Positions 16,070-25,172 of a stretch of 64,000 nucleotides of DNA are shown piece after piece. The first letter of the stretch is position 1. Each line of letters starts with the position of its first letter. The notes beneath the pieces are model-generated. The model was not told where the DNA came from, did no database searches, and saw only the letters and a list, made by a program, of their open reading frames with translations. Origin of the DNA: Myxococcales bacterium. Its GTDB lineage: Bacteria; Myxococcota_A; Polyangia; Polyangiales; Polyangiaceae. Location of the stretch: contig JADJKB010000021.1 of NCBI GenBank assembly GCA_016706225.1, positions 1,302,001 through 1,366,000 of the forward strand, in the 5' to 3' direction. A program made the translations under genes and the position numbers.

Positions 16070-18028
16070 ATGCAGAAGCTCGAAATGTTCACGGGCTCGG
16101 CGCGCGCCAAACGGGGCCCTTCCAGGTGGGAGCGCCGGCTGCGCGTGCTCTCGACATTGACTCGACTAGCGGCCCTGGGTGCTGCACTCGCGGTGATCGG
16201 AAGCTGCGCCGGAACCGACGCGGGAGGGACATCTCAGCCGGCTCCGGACGGAGGACAGATCACCTGCGGGGCCGGCACCGTGGCTTGCGGCAACGTCTGC
16301 ACCAACACCTCCGTCGACGGCTCGAACTGCGGCGCCTGCGGCAAGGCGTGCAGCCCGGGGCAAGTCTGCCAGGGTGGCCAGTGTTCGACGAGCTGCTTCG
16401 GCAGCCAGTTGCCGTGTGGCGGCACTTGCACCGACACCGACAACGACCCGAAGAACTGTGGTGCTTGCGCCAAGACGTGCGCGGCCGGAGAGGTCTGCGC
16501 CCTCGCCAAGTGCGGCACGACGTGCGCCGCCGGCACGACGGCCTGCGACGGCGCGTGTGTCGACACCTCGAGCGATCTGGCCAACTGCGGCACCTGCGGG
16601 AACATCTGTTTTGCCGGAGAGGTCTGCTCGGACAGCAAGTGCAAAGCCACCTGCGGAGGGGGCCTGAGTGAGTGCAACGGAAAGTGCGTCGACACGAGCG
16701 TCGATCCTTCCAACTGCGGCACCTGCGGCACACTCTGCGCCACGAACAACGGGGAGGTGTGCTCGCTGGGTCAGTGCGCTCTTTCGTGCCTCGGCGGGAC
16801 CACGAACTGCGATGGCAAGTGTGTCGACCTCTCGATTGACGCCCAACACTGCGGTACCTGCGCCAAGGCCTGCGCGACCGGGGAGGTGTGCACCAGCGGC
16901 AGCTGCGCACTTCAGTGCGGAGGTGGCACGAAGAACTGCTCCGGCAAGTGCGTCGATACGCAGATCGACCCGAACAACTGCGGCAGCTGCGGTACCGGGT
17001 GCAGCGCTGGCCAGAGCTGCCAGAACGGCCAGTGCACCTTGGTCTGCGCCGGTGGGCTGACCAAGTGTGGCACTCAGTGCGTCGATCTCTCGTCCAGCGT
17101 CGTGCACTGCGGGGCGTGCGGCAAACCGTGCCCGAGCGGCAACGCTTGCAACAACGGCGCTTGCCAGCTGGTCTGCGCTGGGGGCACGACGGACTGCGGC
17201 GGCCAGTGTGTGCCGCTCGCCAGCGATCCGCTCAATTGTGGCAAATGTGGCACAGCGTGTACCGCAGGGCAGACCTGCGCCAACGGCGTTTGCACCCTGG
17301 TCTGCGGCACGGGGCTGACCAAGTGCAACAACCAGTGTGTCAATCTGAAGACTGACGCCGCCCACTGCGGTGCCTGCACGACGGTCTGCAGCGCGGGCCA
17401 GGTCTGTCAGAACAGCGCGTGCACCTTGCTCTGCGGCGGTGGGCTCACGAACTGCAGCAATCAGTGCGTGAACCTGCAGACCGACAAGGCCCACTGCGGG
17501 ACCTGCGCCAAGGTCTGCACCAGCTCTCAGAGCTGCGTGGCCGGCGCCTGTGTCAACAGCTGCAACCCGACCCAGAACATCGCTCTGACCGCCACGGCGA
17601 CCAGCAGCGGCGGCGGATCGACGACCAACGGCCCCGACAACATGAACGATGGCTACGACGAGTCCCAATGCACGACCCAGGGCTGGCACTGGGTGAGCGC
17701 CACCAGTACGCCGGGCACCGCCTGGCTCGAGCTCGACTGGCCGAGCGCGGTGACCGTCGCGCGCATTCAGATCGACACCACGGCATGCACCGCCACGAGC
17801 TGCAGCTCTGCGGTCGGACGTACCGCGGCCGGCGGAACCCTGCAGTGGTGGAACGGTTCGGCGTGGATCACGGACGGCACGGTGACGGGCAAGACCGATG
17901 ACTGGAGCTACACCTTCACGGCTCCGGTCTCGACCACGCGCATCCGGGTCTACGGTCTCTACGCCGCTCCCACCTGCGGACAGACGTCGAACCCCAAGAT
18001 CTTCGAGTTCCAGGCCTTCAGCTGCTGA
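16070..18028 (+). CDS. lipoprotein with ten Cys-rich repeats and C-terminal discoidin-like domain
   Basis: A 652-residue surface lipoprotein. The N-terminus has a long basic region, then ALAVIGSC as lipobox. Ten tandem repeats of about 42 residues follow; each reads roughly C-x-G-x-C-V-D-x(5)-NCG-x-CG-x(2)-C-x(2)-G-x(2)-C-x(2)-G-x-C. The last about 150 residues form a beta-sandwich (GWHWVSATST, AWLELDWPSAVTVARIQIDT, TTRIRVYGLYA, KIFEFQAFSC) that fits an F5/8 type C (discoidin-like) carbohydrate-binding domain. It should be an elongated stalk holding a glycan-binding head. A second possible start is at 16085. The gene also carries a long antisense open frame caused by codon bias. Confidence 0.85.
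   Translation: MQKLEMFTGSARAKRGPSRWERRLRVLSTLTRLAALGAALAVIGSCAGTDAGGTSQPAPDGGQITCGAGTVACGNVCTNTSVDGSNCGACGKACSPGQVCQGGQCSTSCFGSQLPCGGTCTDTDNDPKNCGACAKTCAAGEVCALAKCGTTCAAGTTACDGACVDTSSDLANCGTCGNICFAGEVCSDSKCKATCGGGLSECNGKCVDTSVDPSNCGTCGTLCATNNGEVCSLGQCALSCLGGTTNCDGKCVDLSIDAQHCGTCAKACATGEVCTSGSCALQCGGGTKNCSGKCVDTQIDPNNCGSCGTGCSAGQSCQNGQCTLVCAGGLTKCGTQCVDLSSSVVHCGACGKPCPSGNACNNGACQLVCAGGTTDCGGQCVPLASDPLNCGKCGTACTAGQTCANGVCTLVCGTGLTKCNNQCVNLKTDAAHCGACTTVCSAGQVCQNSACTLLCGGGLTNCSNQCVNLQTDKAHCGTCAKVCTSSQSCVAGACVNSCNPTQNIALTATATSSGGGSTTNGPDNMNDGYDESQCTTQGWHWVSATSTPGTAWLELDWPSAVTVARIQIDTTACTATSCSSAVGRTAAGGTLQWWNGSAWITDGTVTGKTDDWSYTFTAPVSTTRIRVYGLYAAPTCGQTSNPKIFEFQAFSC
16264..17563 (+). repeat. ten tandem Cys-rich coding repeats
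   Basis: Ten degenerate units of about 126-135 bases encode the 42-residue cysteine repeats of the lipoprotein. The units differ enough at DNA level to be old, apart from short shared stretches around the NCG and GKCVD codons. The period is protein-driven, and it is not a CRISPR. Confidence 0.85.
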
Positions 18029-18077
18029 ACGGCGCAGCGAAGCGGTCGCCGCTCGGTTCGGGTGAGCCAGCGCTCGG

Positions 18078-19250
18078 TCACTCGAGGGGTGGCACTGCCA
18101 CGACCTCGAATGCGCTAGCCGGAAGCGACTTCAGCTCAGTGACGAAGGAGTCGGGCCAGGCGGCGTTCTGTTCCCCTTGGAAATAGAAATTCGAGCCGTT
18201 GTCGGCGATGATCATGCCGTACTTCTTGAAACCCGCGGTCACCGCCTTGGCCTCGGCCGAGAGCGCCGAGTCGTTGAAGCTCGCTTTCATCCGCACCCGC
18301 AGGCCCATCGGCGGAGCGTTCGGATCGGTGGGACTGCAGCTCTGAGGAACGGCCTTGTGGGTCGCCGGCTTCACGAACTTGTTGATGGTGCACGCGGTGG
18401 TGAAACGAATGGCGTGTCGCACCGAGTGCGCCATGACCTCGTCGTAACGCAGGAGGCCCGCGGTGATCGAGAGCCCCGCCGCGTCGGCGCTGGTCCAGGT
18501 CTTCGGGCGCTGGCCGTACGAGGGTTTGGTCAGATCCCAGACTGCACCGTTCGCGCAGTGCCACTTGTTCGTGTACTGACAGACGTAGCCTTCGTAGAGC
18601 TTGCATGTGCCCTGAAGCAGCGTGAGCAGGTGGCAGTCGCCGCTGCACGAGGACGGTGTACCCCCCTCGATCTTTGCCTTCGCTGCGCTCGGAAACGGGT
18701 AGGGCCCCGGATCACTCTCGTCCGGATAGTCGTCGAACACCACCTCCAAGGGCGGCTGACTGGCGGGCACGATGTTGATCGGGATCCCATACTGCGCTCC
18801 GCCGAAGTCCGGATGCAGCTTCAGCCCGGACCCGACGAACGTCATCAGCTTCTGAGTCCAGCCTGCGTCCACGGCCGCCCCCGACACGTCCATGTTCCAC
18901 TCGTCGTTCTCGGGGAACATTGCGCAGCCACCGAGCGTCGGGCTCTGACCGGTAGCGCCGCCGGCTCCACCCGTCGGGCCACCGCCTCCGCCGCTCGCGA
19001 CGCCAGCCGACCCGCCGCTCGCGACGCCAGCCGAACCACCGCTCGCGACGCCAGCCGAGCCACCACTCGGACCTCCGCCCGTCCCGCCATTGCTGGTCCC
19101 GCCGCTGCTGGTCCCACCGCCGCCCGAGCCGGACTTGCCTCCGCTGGCAGCGCCCCCCGTTCCAGAGCTTCCAGAGTCGTCACCGCCACACGCAACGACA
19201 CACGACGCCGACACCCCAATCACCAGCGCACCAATGAGCCGACGTTTCAT
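18078..19250 (-). CDS. lipoprotein with Gly/Ser linker and conserved uncharacterised domain
   Basis: A 390-residue lipoprotein. The start at 19250 gives a signal with lipobox VVAC (C21). Residues about 25-105 are Gly/Ser-rich and include three copies of GVASGGSA. The folded part starts at CAMFPENDEWN and contains motifs I have seen in unannotated bacterial secreted proteins: AAGLSITAGLLRYDEV, HAIRFTT, PPMGLRVRMKAS and KKYGMIIADNGSNFYFQG. Several paired cysteines (SCSGDC, TCKLYEGYVC) suggest disulfides. No catalytic assignment can be made. A polysaccharide- or wall-related role is possible. Confidence 0.75.
   Translation of the reverse strand: MKRRLIGALVIGVSASCVVACGGDDSGSSGTGGAASGGKSGSGGGGTSSGGTSNGGTGGGPSGGSAGVASGGSAGVASGGSAGVASGGGGGPTGGAGGATGQSPTLGGCAMFPENDEWNMDVSGAAVDAGWTQKLMTFVGSGLKLHPDFGGAQYGIPINIVPASQPPLEVVFDDYPDESDPGPYPFPSAAKAKIEGGTPSSCSGDCHLLTLLQGTCKLYEGYVCQYTNKWHCANGAVWDLTKPSYGQRPKTWTSADAAGLSITAGLLRYDEVMAHSVRHAIRFTTACTINKFVKPATHKAVPQSCSPTDPNAPPMGLRVRMKASFNDSALSAEAKAVTAGFKKYGMIIADNGSNFYFQGEQNAAWPDSFVTELKSLPASAFEVVAVPPLE
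18991..19062. repeat. three near-identical 24-base tandem repeats
   Basis: Three consecutive 24-base units encode the GVASGGSA repeats in the linker of the lipoprotein. The copies differ only in the last bases of each unit, so recent slippage is likely. Confidence 0.85.
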
Positions 19251-19447
19251 CCGAGGACCTCCCGGACCCGAGTATAACGCCGAACGGCTGCCCACTGGCA
19301 TCGCTGAGCCACCCGCGAGGCTTTCGGACGCTCGCGCGAGCGCAGAATCGGCCTGGCCTGGCGGCACTCCGGGCGTGGTAGCCTCGTGGATCAGGCGTGC
19401 CCGGGGCTCGAATGCGCCGCACACGACCGGCCACGTTTGGCTCGACA

Positions 19448-21124
19448 ATGTCTGCGCCGTCGCTGAACCCCGACTCCAAGAACCCTCCCTCACCGGATCG
19501 GTTTCCCGTGTTCGTGGTCGAGGACGACCCGCAGATCTCACGCTTGGTCCAGGCGACGCTGACGGCGTCGGGCTACCAAATCACCGGCTTCGCGTCCGCC
19601 GAAGCTGCGCTCGAACACACGCTGGCGCACATCGAGCCGTCGCTTTTCGTGGTGGACGTGCGACTGCCGGGCATGGACGGATTGGCGCTCGCGGAGCGAC
19701 TCCGAGAAATCCACCACGACTTCGAGGTCGTCGTCGTGACGGCTCACGCCGACGTCGAGTCCTTGGGGCGCGCCCTCGACCTCGGGATCTTTCGCTGTCT
19801 CAGCAAGCCCTTCGCGGTCGGCGAGCTACGGCTCGCCGTGGCCGGCGCCGCCAATCGCTTGTTCCTGCGCCTGGACCGGCGAACGCACATCTCGGAGATC
19901 GAGCGCAGCAACGCCGAGCTCGTGACCGCACTCGCGCAGCTGAAGACGAGCGAGAGCCGGCGGGTACTCAGTGAACGCCTGGCTTCAATCGGGCACTTCG
20001 CCGCCGCGCTGGCGCATGAGATCAACAACCCTCTGACTTACGTGCAGACGAATCTCGCGCTCCTGCGCGACGCGGCGCCGGATCTGGTCGGCGCACTACA
20101 AGCGGTCTCCACGGGACGTAGCTGGGCCGAGCTGGATCCCGAAGTGGCTCACAACGCCGCTCAGGCGGGCTTCGAGCTCCTGTCGATCCTCGACGAGTGC
20201 ACGACCGGGCTCAAGCTGATCAAACAGATCAGCGGTGACCTGAGCAGCGTCGCGCGTTACCGCACGGACGCCGAGGAGGTCTTCGACTTCAACGACGTGG
20301 TCCGGACGGCCTGCCGCGTGGCCCGCGTGGAACCCCGGCTGCGCGCCAAGCTCGCGCTGGATCTGGCCAGCGAACATGTGGACGTGCGAGGCAGCACCGG
20401 CCGCTTGGCGCAGGTGGTGATGAACCTGGTGGCAAACGCCGCCGAGGCGAGCGACCCGACGAAACAGCGGCCCAACACCGTCACCGTCAGCACCCGCCGC
20501 GAGGGTGACCGCGTGGTGCTCGAGGTGAGTGACACGGGGATCGGCATCTCGCACGAGCGCAAGCAGCGCATCTTCGAGCCCTACGTGACGTTTCGCGAAG
20601 GGGGCACGGGCCTGGGGCTCGGCCTCGTACAAGAGATCGTCAACGAATGCGGGGGCGAAATTCTGATCGAGAGCGAAGCGGACGTCGGCTCGACCTTTCG
20701 AGTCGTGCTCCCCGCAGCTCGGGTGGCCGTTCCGACCGGCAGCATGTCGGCCGTGCGCATGCTGCCCAGTCACGCGGACGTACTGATCGTGGACGACGAC
20801 GCAGCCATTCGCCGGGCCTACGCCCGGGTGTTTCGCGGCAAGAAGCTGCGCTTCGCCGAGAACGGAGAGGAAGCCTTGCGGGCGATCCTCTCTCAGCGCC
20901 CCGACCTCGTGGTGACCGACCTGGTGATGCCAGAAATGAACGGCGTGGAGCTGTACGAATCCATCTGCAGCCGCTGGCCCGACCTGGCAAAACGTGTGGT
21001 CTTCGTCACCGGCACCGACAGCCTGCTCGGCGCGGTGCGTGAGCGCGCCCCGACCTGCCCCGTGGTGAAGAAGCCATTCGTTGCTGCCGAGCTCGAGAGC
21101 TTGATGGCCCGGCTCCTCGGGTGA
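19448..21124 (+). CDS. hybrid histidine kinase, REC-HisKA-HATPase-REC
   Basis: A 558-residue soluble signalling protein. An N-terminal receiver (about 20-135) has the acidic pocket VEDD and phospho-acceptor D70 in VVDVRLPGMDG. Next come a linker helix, the HisKA box with H190 in LAHEINNPL, and a HATPase with N, G1 (DTGIGI) and G2 (GTGLGLGL) boxes. A C-terminal receiver has D491 in VVTDLVMPEMNG. With no membrane or PAS domain, its input is probably phosphorylation of the first receiver by another kinase. The start at 19448 is the first ATG close to the conserved part; an earlier in-frame ATG lies at 19397. Confidence 0.9.
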   Translation: MSAPSLNPDSKNPPSPDRFPVFVVEDDPQISRLVQATLTASGYQITGFASAEAALEHTLAHIEPSLFVVDVRLPGMDGLALAERLREIHHDFEVVVVTAHADVESLGRALDLGIFRCLSKPFAVGELRLAVAGAANRLFLRLDRRTHISEIERSNAELVTALAQLKTSESRRVLSERLASIGHFAAALAHEINNPLTYVQTNLALLRDAAPDLVGALQAVSTGRSWAELDPEVAHNAAQAGFELLSILDECTTGLKLIKQISGDLSSVARYRTDAEEVFDFNDVVRTACRVARVEPRLRAKLALDLASEHVDVRGSTGRLAQVVMNLVANAAEASDPTKQRPNTVTVSTRREGDRVVLEVSDTGIGISHERKQRIFEPYVTFREGGTGLGLGLVQEIVNECGGEILIESEADVGSTFRVVLPAARVAVPTGSMSAVRMLPSHADVLIVDDDAAIRRAYARVFRGKKLRFAENGEEALRAILSQRPDLVVTDLVMPEMNGVELYESICSRWPDLAKRVVFVTGTDSLLGAVRERAPTCPVVKKPFVAAELESLMARLLG

Positions 21125-21153
21125 AACGGGCTTGGGCGGGACAAACGGCGCCG

Positions 21154-22398
21154 TCAGTCGAGCGCTGGCGCATCGATGCGCTCGGCTCCGACCAACGCCG
21201 CAAGCCGTTCTACGGCGGAGAGCGCCCGGCGTTTTTCAGAGCGACGCCCGCGTACGTCGGCCTGCCACCAGCAGTTCTTCACCTCCAGCACGCTGGCCTC
21301 CCGGTGATACTTCGGCTCGAGGCGACCAACGATGTGCTCACCGTCGAGCAGCGGCATCACGTAGTAGCCAAACTTCCGCTGGCGCTCGGGGACAAAAGCC
21401 TCGAACCGAAAGTCGAAACCAAACAGGCGCAGGGCCCGCGCGCGGTCCCGCACCACGGGATCGAAGGGGCTCAGCAGGCGCGCGCGATCCGCGGCGACGG
21501 GCAGCGCACGCTCGCGCTCCCGAAAGTCGGGGAGCGCGAGGGCCGGGCGCAGGACCTCAGTCTCTGCGCACCGAACCTGCACCGGCAAGAGCGCGCCTCT
21601 CTCGAGCTCGCGGTTGCACCAGCGACGCACGTCCGCCAGGGGTGCGGCGGCGAAATACCGCGCGATCTCCGCCGGGTTCGCGATCACCAGTCGCTCCATC
21701 GCCTGGCGGCACGCGAACTCCAGGTGCGCACTCGCGCTGGATGCGGGCAACCGGCTCGCCTCCAGCAGCACCTGCCGTGTCAGCTGGTACACCCGCTGAA
21801 ACCCGCGGCGCGCGACGATGCTGACCTCCCCGCTCCGCCACAGGTACTCGAGCGCGGCCTTCTCGGGGTGCCAGTTCCACCAACCGCTGCCGTCGTCTTC
21901 CTCCACTCCGTCGGCCTCGAAGTCGCGCGCCATGAGCGGCCCCTCTGCCCGTAGCCTGGCGCGCACGCGCCGGAGCACACGCGCGGGGTCCGCGCCGAGA
22001 CGACGGACACACCAGCTCTTGACCCGATCTTGGCAGCGAAAGCGGGCAAAGCGCACCTTCCAGTGCGGATACCACTCGACCGGAATGACCGAGGCGTCGT
22101 GAGTCCAGTGTTCGAACAGCTTGCGGTCCTGCTCGATCAGCGCAGTCAGCAGCGCGGGCCGGTAACCGTCCATGCGACTGTGGAGCGTGAGGTGATGCGC
22201 GCGCTCACCCACCGCGCTGATCGAGTCGACCTGCACGTAACCGAGCTTCTGGACCAGCTCGAGCACCGTCTTCTTCTTTGCGGGCCGCCCCGGATCATCG
22301 AGCAGCCCCTGCGCGCCAAGGAGTAAGCGGCGAGCCACGCTGGCCTCTACCAGCGGGCCTTTCCGAGAGAGTTGCTGCTCTGGTTGCCCGATTCGCAT
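21154..22398 (-). CDS. AlkX/YcaQ-family winged-helix DNA glycosylase
   Basis: A 414-residue member of the HTH_42 (AlkX/YcaQ, AZL-fold) family, which removes alkylated bases and unhooks some interstrand cross-links. The catalytic signature is Q-x-D here: GYVQVDSIS with Q56 and D58, followed by the family region RAHHLTLHSR. Conserved later motifs include LLSPFDPVVRDR and the C-terminal GRLEPKYHR. Start 22398 is chosen for its GGGAG site; 22416 is possible. The enzyme should be cytoplasmic. The Q-x-D form matches AlkX-type rather than E. coli YcaQ, which has Q-x-Q. Confidence 0.82.
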   Translation of the reverse strand: MRIGQPEQQLSRKGPLVEASVARRLLLGAQGLLDDPGRPAKKKTVLELVQKLGYVQVDSISAVGERAHHLTLHSRMDGYRPALLTALIEQDRKLFEHWTHDASVIPVEWYPHWKVRFARFRCQDRVKSWCVRRLGADPARVLRRVRARLRAEGPLMARDFEADGVEEDDGSGWWNWHPEKAALEYLWRSGEVSIVARRGFQRVYQLTRQVLLEASRLPASSASAHLEFACRQAMERLVIANPAEIARYFAAAPLADVRRWCNRELERGALLPVQVRCAETEVLRPALALPDFRERERALPVAADRARLLSPFDPVVRDRARALRLFGFDFRFEAFVPERQRKFGYYVMPLLDGEHIVGRLEPKYHREASVLEVKNCWWQADVRGRRSEKRRALSAVERLAALVGAERIDAPALD

Positions 22399-22455
22399 CC
22401 GAACTCCCGGGATCATAGCGTTCGCCGATCCCGTCACGGGATATAAGGGTGATCG

Positions 22456-22736
22456 TTGGCGAGCGGCGAGAACATTCTGAACCACATTGGTGGCACTCCC
22501 TTGGTGCCGCTCTTGCACATTGGGAACGCGTGAGCGACGCGGAGAGTTTTGCGATGGTCAAACTCCTGGTGCGCGAGGAGGGGCTCCTGGTCGGCGGCTC
22601 GGCAGGGACCAACGTCGTGGCCGCGCTGCGCGTCGCGGCCCGCGGCGAGGTCGACGGCCCGGTGGTGACGGTGCTCCCAGACAGCTGGGATCGTTACTTT
22701 GCCGTGCCGTGGATGAAAGAGCTCGGCAGCGCGTGA
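22456..22736 (+). pseudogene. cystathionine beta-synthase remnant with large internal deletion
   Basis: A TTG start with AAGGG six bases upstream opens a reading frame coding for GENILNHIGGTPLVPL, the classic N-terminus of PLP-dependent cystathionine beta-synthase/cysteine synthase. It stops at 22531. Immediately after, in another frame, runs VSDAESFAMVKLLVREEG, then LLVGGSAGTN and VVTVLPDSWDRYF, the C-terminal end of the catalytic domain of the same family. The middle, including the PLP lysine and most of the roughly 300-residue core, is gone, and the junction is frameshifted. It is therefore a deletion pseudogene. The second part alone could still be read as a 95-residue frame, but it cannot be catalytic. 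Confidence 0.85.
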
Positions 22737-22782
22737 ATCGCCACTGAGCCACACTCCTCGTTCGCAATCTGGCCCGCCCAGC

Positions 22783-23673
22783 TCAAAATTGGCCGCGCGC
22801 ACCGAGCGCGAATCCGTCCCGCGTGGGGCCAGCCGAGAGTTGGACCTCTGCGGACGAGGGCGGTCGCTCCGACTTTCCGCTGGACACGAAGAAGTAGGTC
22901 GCCGCGCCCAAGGAGAGCAGCGAGACACCGAGCGAGATGTCGGCGATCAAATACTTCTGATGCAACGAGTCCGCTTCCGACTGCTCGCAGCGTGGCGCGC
23001 AGCGGGACTCGAGGTCGTTCTCCTGGGATTTGCCCTTCAGCGCAAAATACGAAAACGAGCCGAGGGCCACCACGCCCAGCCCCCCGAACACCCATCCCAG
23101 GGTCTTCGACGAGCCCTTCTCCACTGGCTTTGGTGCAACGGGCTCGGCGTTCACCGGTGCGGCGACGGGCTCCTCGGCCGCGGGTTTGGGCGCCTCCAGC
23201 GTCAGCTTGATGGTGCGATTCTTCTCACCTTGGCGGGCAACGAAGGAGAGCTCGCTGCTCTGCCCGTCTTCACCCTCGAAGCGTAAGCGGTGCTCGCCGG
23301 GATCGACGGGTTCGGCCCGGCCATCGACTGCGTCGGCAATCTTCTCGCCGTCCAGGATGATGCGCCCTTTCACGACGTCGTGTCCGCCCGCGTCGACGAC
23401 GGCGATCACGACCGTCGGGATGCCCGCGTCTATGTTCCCAACACGCTCGAGGCATTCCGTGCGCACCACCTTGGGACACTTGGAGTCAGCGCAGGTCAGG
23501 TACTGCGCCTTGGCGGCGCGCAGTTTCCCTTGCTGGCGCAGGGTATTGGCGCGATCGTTGGCGGCGATGCACTCGGCTTTGCTGTCGGCGCGTGCAGGGG
23601 CGCCCACGAGAAGCGGCAACAAGGCAGCGAGCATCAGGACCAGCCCACGCGGAACGTCGACGCCGCATCGCAT
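22783..23673 (-). CDS. TPR/2TM envelope protein, last gene of kinase operon
   Basis: A 296-residue exported protein. Its ATG overlaps the kinase stop by one base. A signal peptide is followed by a helical TPR-like segment (about 30-70) with cysteines. A PEGA-like beta domain comes next (VVIAVVDAGGHDVVKGRIILDG to FEGEDGQSSELSF), then an Ala/Pro linker. Two hydrophobic segments (LGWVFGGLGVVALGSFSYFAL and ADISLGVSLLSLGAATYFFV) flank a short Cys-containing loop. The C-terminus ends in GFALGARGQF. The same plan recurs at 45670-47346, 47506-48360 and 51546-52183. It may be the substrate or partner of the co-transcribed kinase. Confidence 0.75.
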   Translation of the reverse strand: MRCGVDVPRGLVLMLAALLPLLVGAPARADSKAECIAANDRANTLRQQGKLRAAKAQYLTCADSKCPKVVRTECLERVGNIDAGIPTVVIAVVDAGGHDVVKGRIILDGEKIADAVDGRAEPVDPGEHRLRFEGEDGQSSELSFVARQGEKNRTIKLTLEAPKPAAEEPVAAPVNAEPVAPKPVEKGSSKTLGWVFGGLGVVALGSFSYFALKGKSQENDLESRCAPRCEQSEADSLHQKYLIADISLGVSLLSLGAATYFFVSSGKSERPPSSAEVQLSAGPTRDGFALGARGQF

Positions 23674-25172
23674 CAGAAACACTCCGGCTTGAAGCGCTTC
23701 GAACCATCCGAGTTCAGCGTGTAGGGCGGATTACAACCCAGCTTGGCGGGGGGCTTCTGGGCGCCGCCGGCAGTCGGTCGCGCCAGGGGTGCTGGCTTGG
23801 ATTTCGCGCTTGCTGACGCCGACGCGGAGGGCGGCACGACCGCGGCATCGGCAGCTTCGGCGGCGGGTGCAGGCTCGACCTTTGGCTCCGGCAAGGCACT
23901 GGGCTGCAGCTCGACGACCCGCGCTCCCGCGGGCTCGGTGTGGCTCGCGAGCGGAGCAGCAACTGCCGCTGGCGCTCCCGCGGACGGTTCGCGCGCGCCG
24001 CGCGCAAACCAAACCCCGAGGCCTCCCAGGAGCAACAACGCGGCGGCGGCCCCGAGCCAGAACCGGCGCTTTTGCTGAACGGGCAGGACGCTGGGCAGCG
24101 CGGCGGAGAGCTCGGTGCTGCCCGTGCCCTCGACTCCAATCGGCTTCCGCTCGCCGAGTGCGGCGGCCACTGCTTCGTCAACCCCCGGGATGGTCGTCGA
24201 CTTGCTCTCGACGTCCGCCAACGCGTCACGGCGTTCACCCAGCGCTTTGCCGGCAACCGCCTCCACCCACTCTCCGATCTCGAGTGCGCCGGCAGGCGTG
24301 AGCGCGGCCTGAAGCTCGCGGGCCATCTCGCGCGCTGTCGTGTATCGCTGGGCGGGGTCACGCTCGAGGCCTTTCAGGACGACGCGGTCGAGCTCCGCGG
24401 GCAACCCCGGCGAGAACCGGCTTGGTGGCGGGACGTCGTCGTTCAGGATCTTGGTGACGGACGCGGCCACGTCACCGGCCGCAAAGAGCCGCCGATTGGC
24501 CAGCGCCTCCCAGATCACGATGCTGGCCGAAAACACGTCGGTGCGCCGGTCGACCGCCTTCTGCCGCAGCTGCTCCGGCGCCATGTAGGCGATCTTGCCC
24601 TTCAGTGCGCCGTCCTGCGTGGTGTGGATGCGCGCCGCCGCCTTCGCAACACCGAAGTCGACGACGTGTGCCACACCATCGACCCCCACCAGGATGTTCT
24701 GGGGCGACACGTCTCGGTGCACGATGTCGAGCGGATCGCCGCGCTCGTTCTTGGCTTCGTGCGCCGCGTGCAGCCCGAGCAGAGCTTGGCTACCAATGGC
24801 GACGACCATCGCGGCCGGAATGCGCTGCTCGCCCCGCGACGACGCGGCCATCAGGCGAGCCAGGGACTCACCCTGCACGTACTCCATGACCAAGAACAGC
24901 TCACCCGACTCGGCCACGACATCCATCGTCGAGACCACGTTCGGGTGGCGAATTCTGGCCGCGAGTCGCGCCTCGTCGAGGAACATGGTCACGAACTCGG
25001 GATCCTTGGCGTACTGCGGGTGCAGGCGTTTGATGGCCACGGTGCGGGAGAACCCCGCGGGCCCGAGCAGCCGCCCGAGATGCACCGTGGCCATGCCGCC
25101 CGACGCGATCTCGTCGAACAGCAGGTATCGCCCGACGGCGCGCGGAGCGTTCCGGACCGGGGTGTCGGTCAC
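23673..25172 (-). CDS. membrane Ser/Thr protein kinase
   Basis: A 499-residue eukaryotic-type kinase. The kinase domain (about 15-290) has SGGMATVHLG, ATP lysine K48, catalytic HRDVSPQN with D154, DFG at 172-174 and YMAPEQL. After a juxtamembrane linker, one transmembrane helix (371-390) leads to an extracytoplasmic Ala/Pro tail ending in a small motif, LGCNPPYTLNSDGSKRFKPE plus CF. That final Cys pair is probably a disulfide. Start GTG 25172 overlaps the upstream stop as GTGA; a GTG at 25187 is less likely. It sits between the LamG lipoprotein and TPR/2TM genes in a tight operon. Confidence 0.9.
   Translation of the reverse strand: MTDTPVRNAPRAVGRYLLFDEIASGGMATVHLGRLLGPAGFSRTVAIKRLHPQYAKDPEFVTMFLDEARLAARIRHPNVVSTMDVVAESGELFLVMEYVQGESLARLMAASSRGEQRIPAAMVVAIGSQALLGLHAAHEAKNERGDPLDIVHRDVSPQNILVGVDGVAHVVDFGVAKAAARIHTTQDGALKGKIAYMAPEQLRQKAVDRRTDVFSASIVIWEALANRRLFAAGDVAASVTKILNDDVPPPSRFSPGLPAELDRVVLKGLERDPAQRYTTAREMARELQAALTPAGALEIGEWVEAVAGKALGERRDALADVESKSTTIPGVDEAVAAALGERKPIGVEGTGSTELSAALPSVLPVQQKRRFWLGAAAALLLLGGLGVWFARGAREPSAGAPAAVAAPLASHTEPAGARVVELQPSALPEPKVEPAPAAEAADAAVVPPSASASASAKSKPAPLARPTAGGAQKPPAKLGCNPPYTLNSDGSKRFKPECF

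Noticed and set aside
16166..17689. A 507-codon open frame antisense to the Cys-repeat protein
   Set aside because: It mirrors the repeat period of the real gene and has no ribosome site or known domain.
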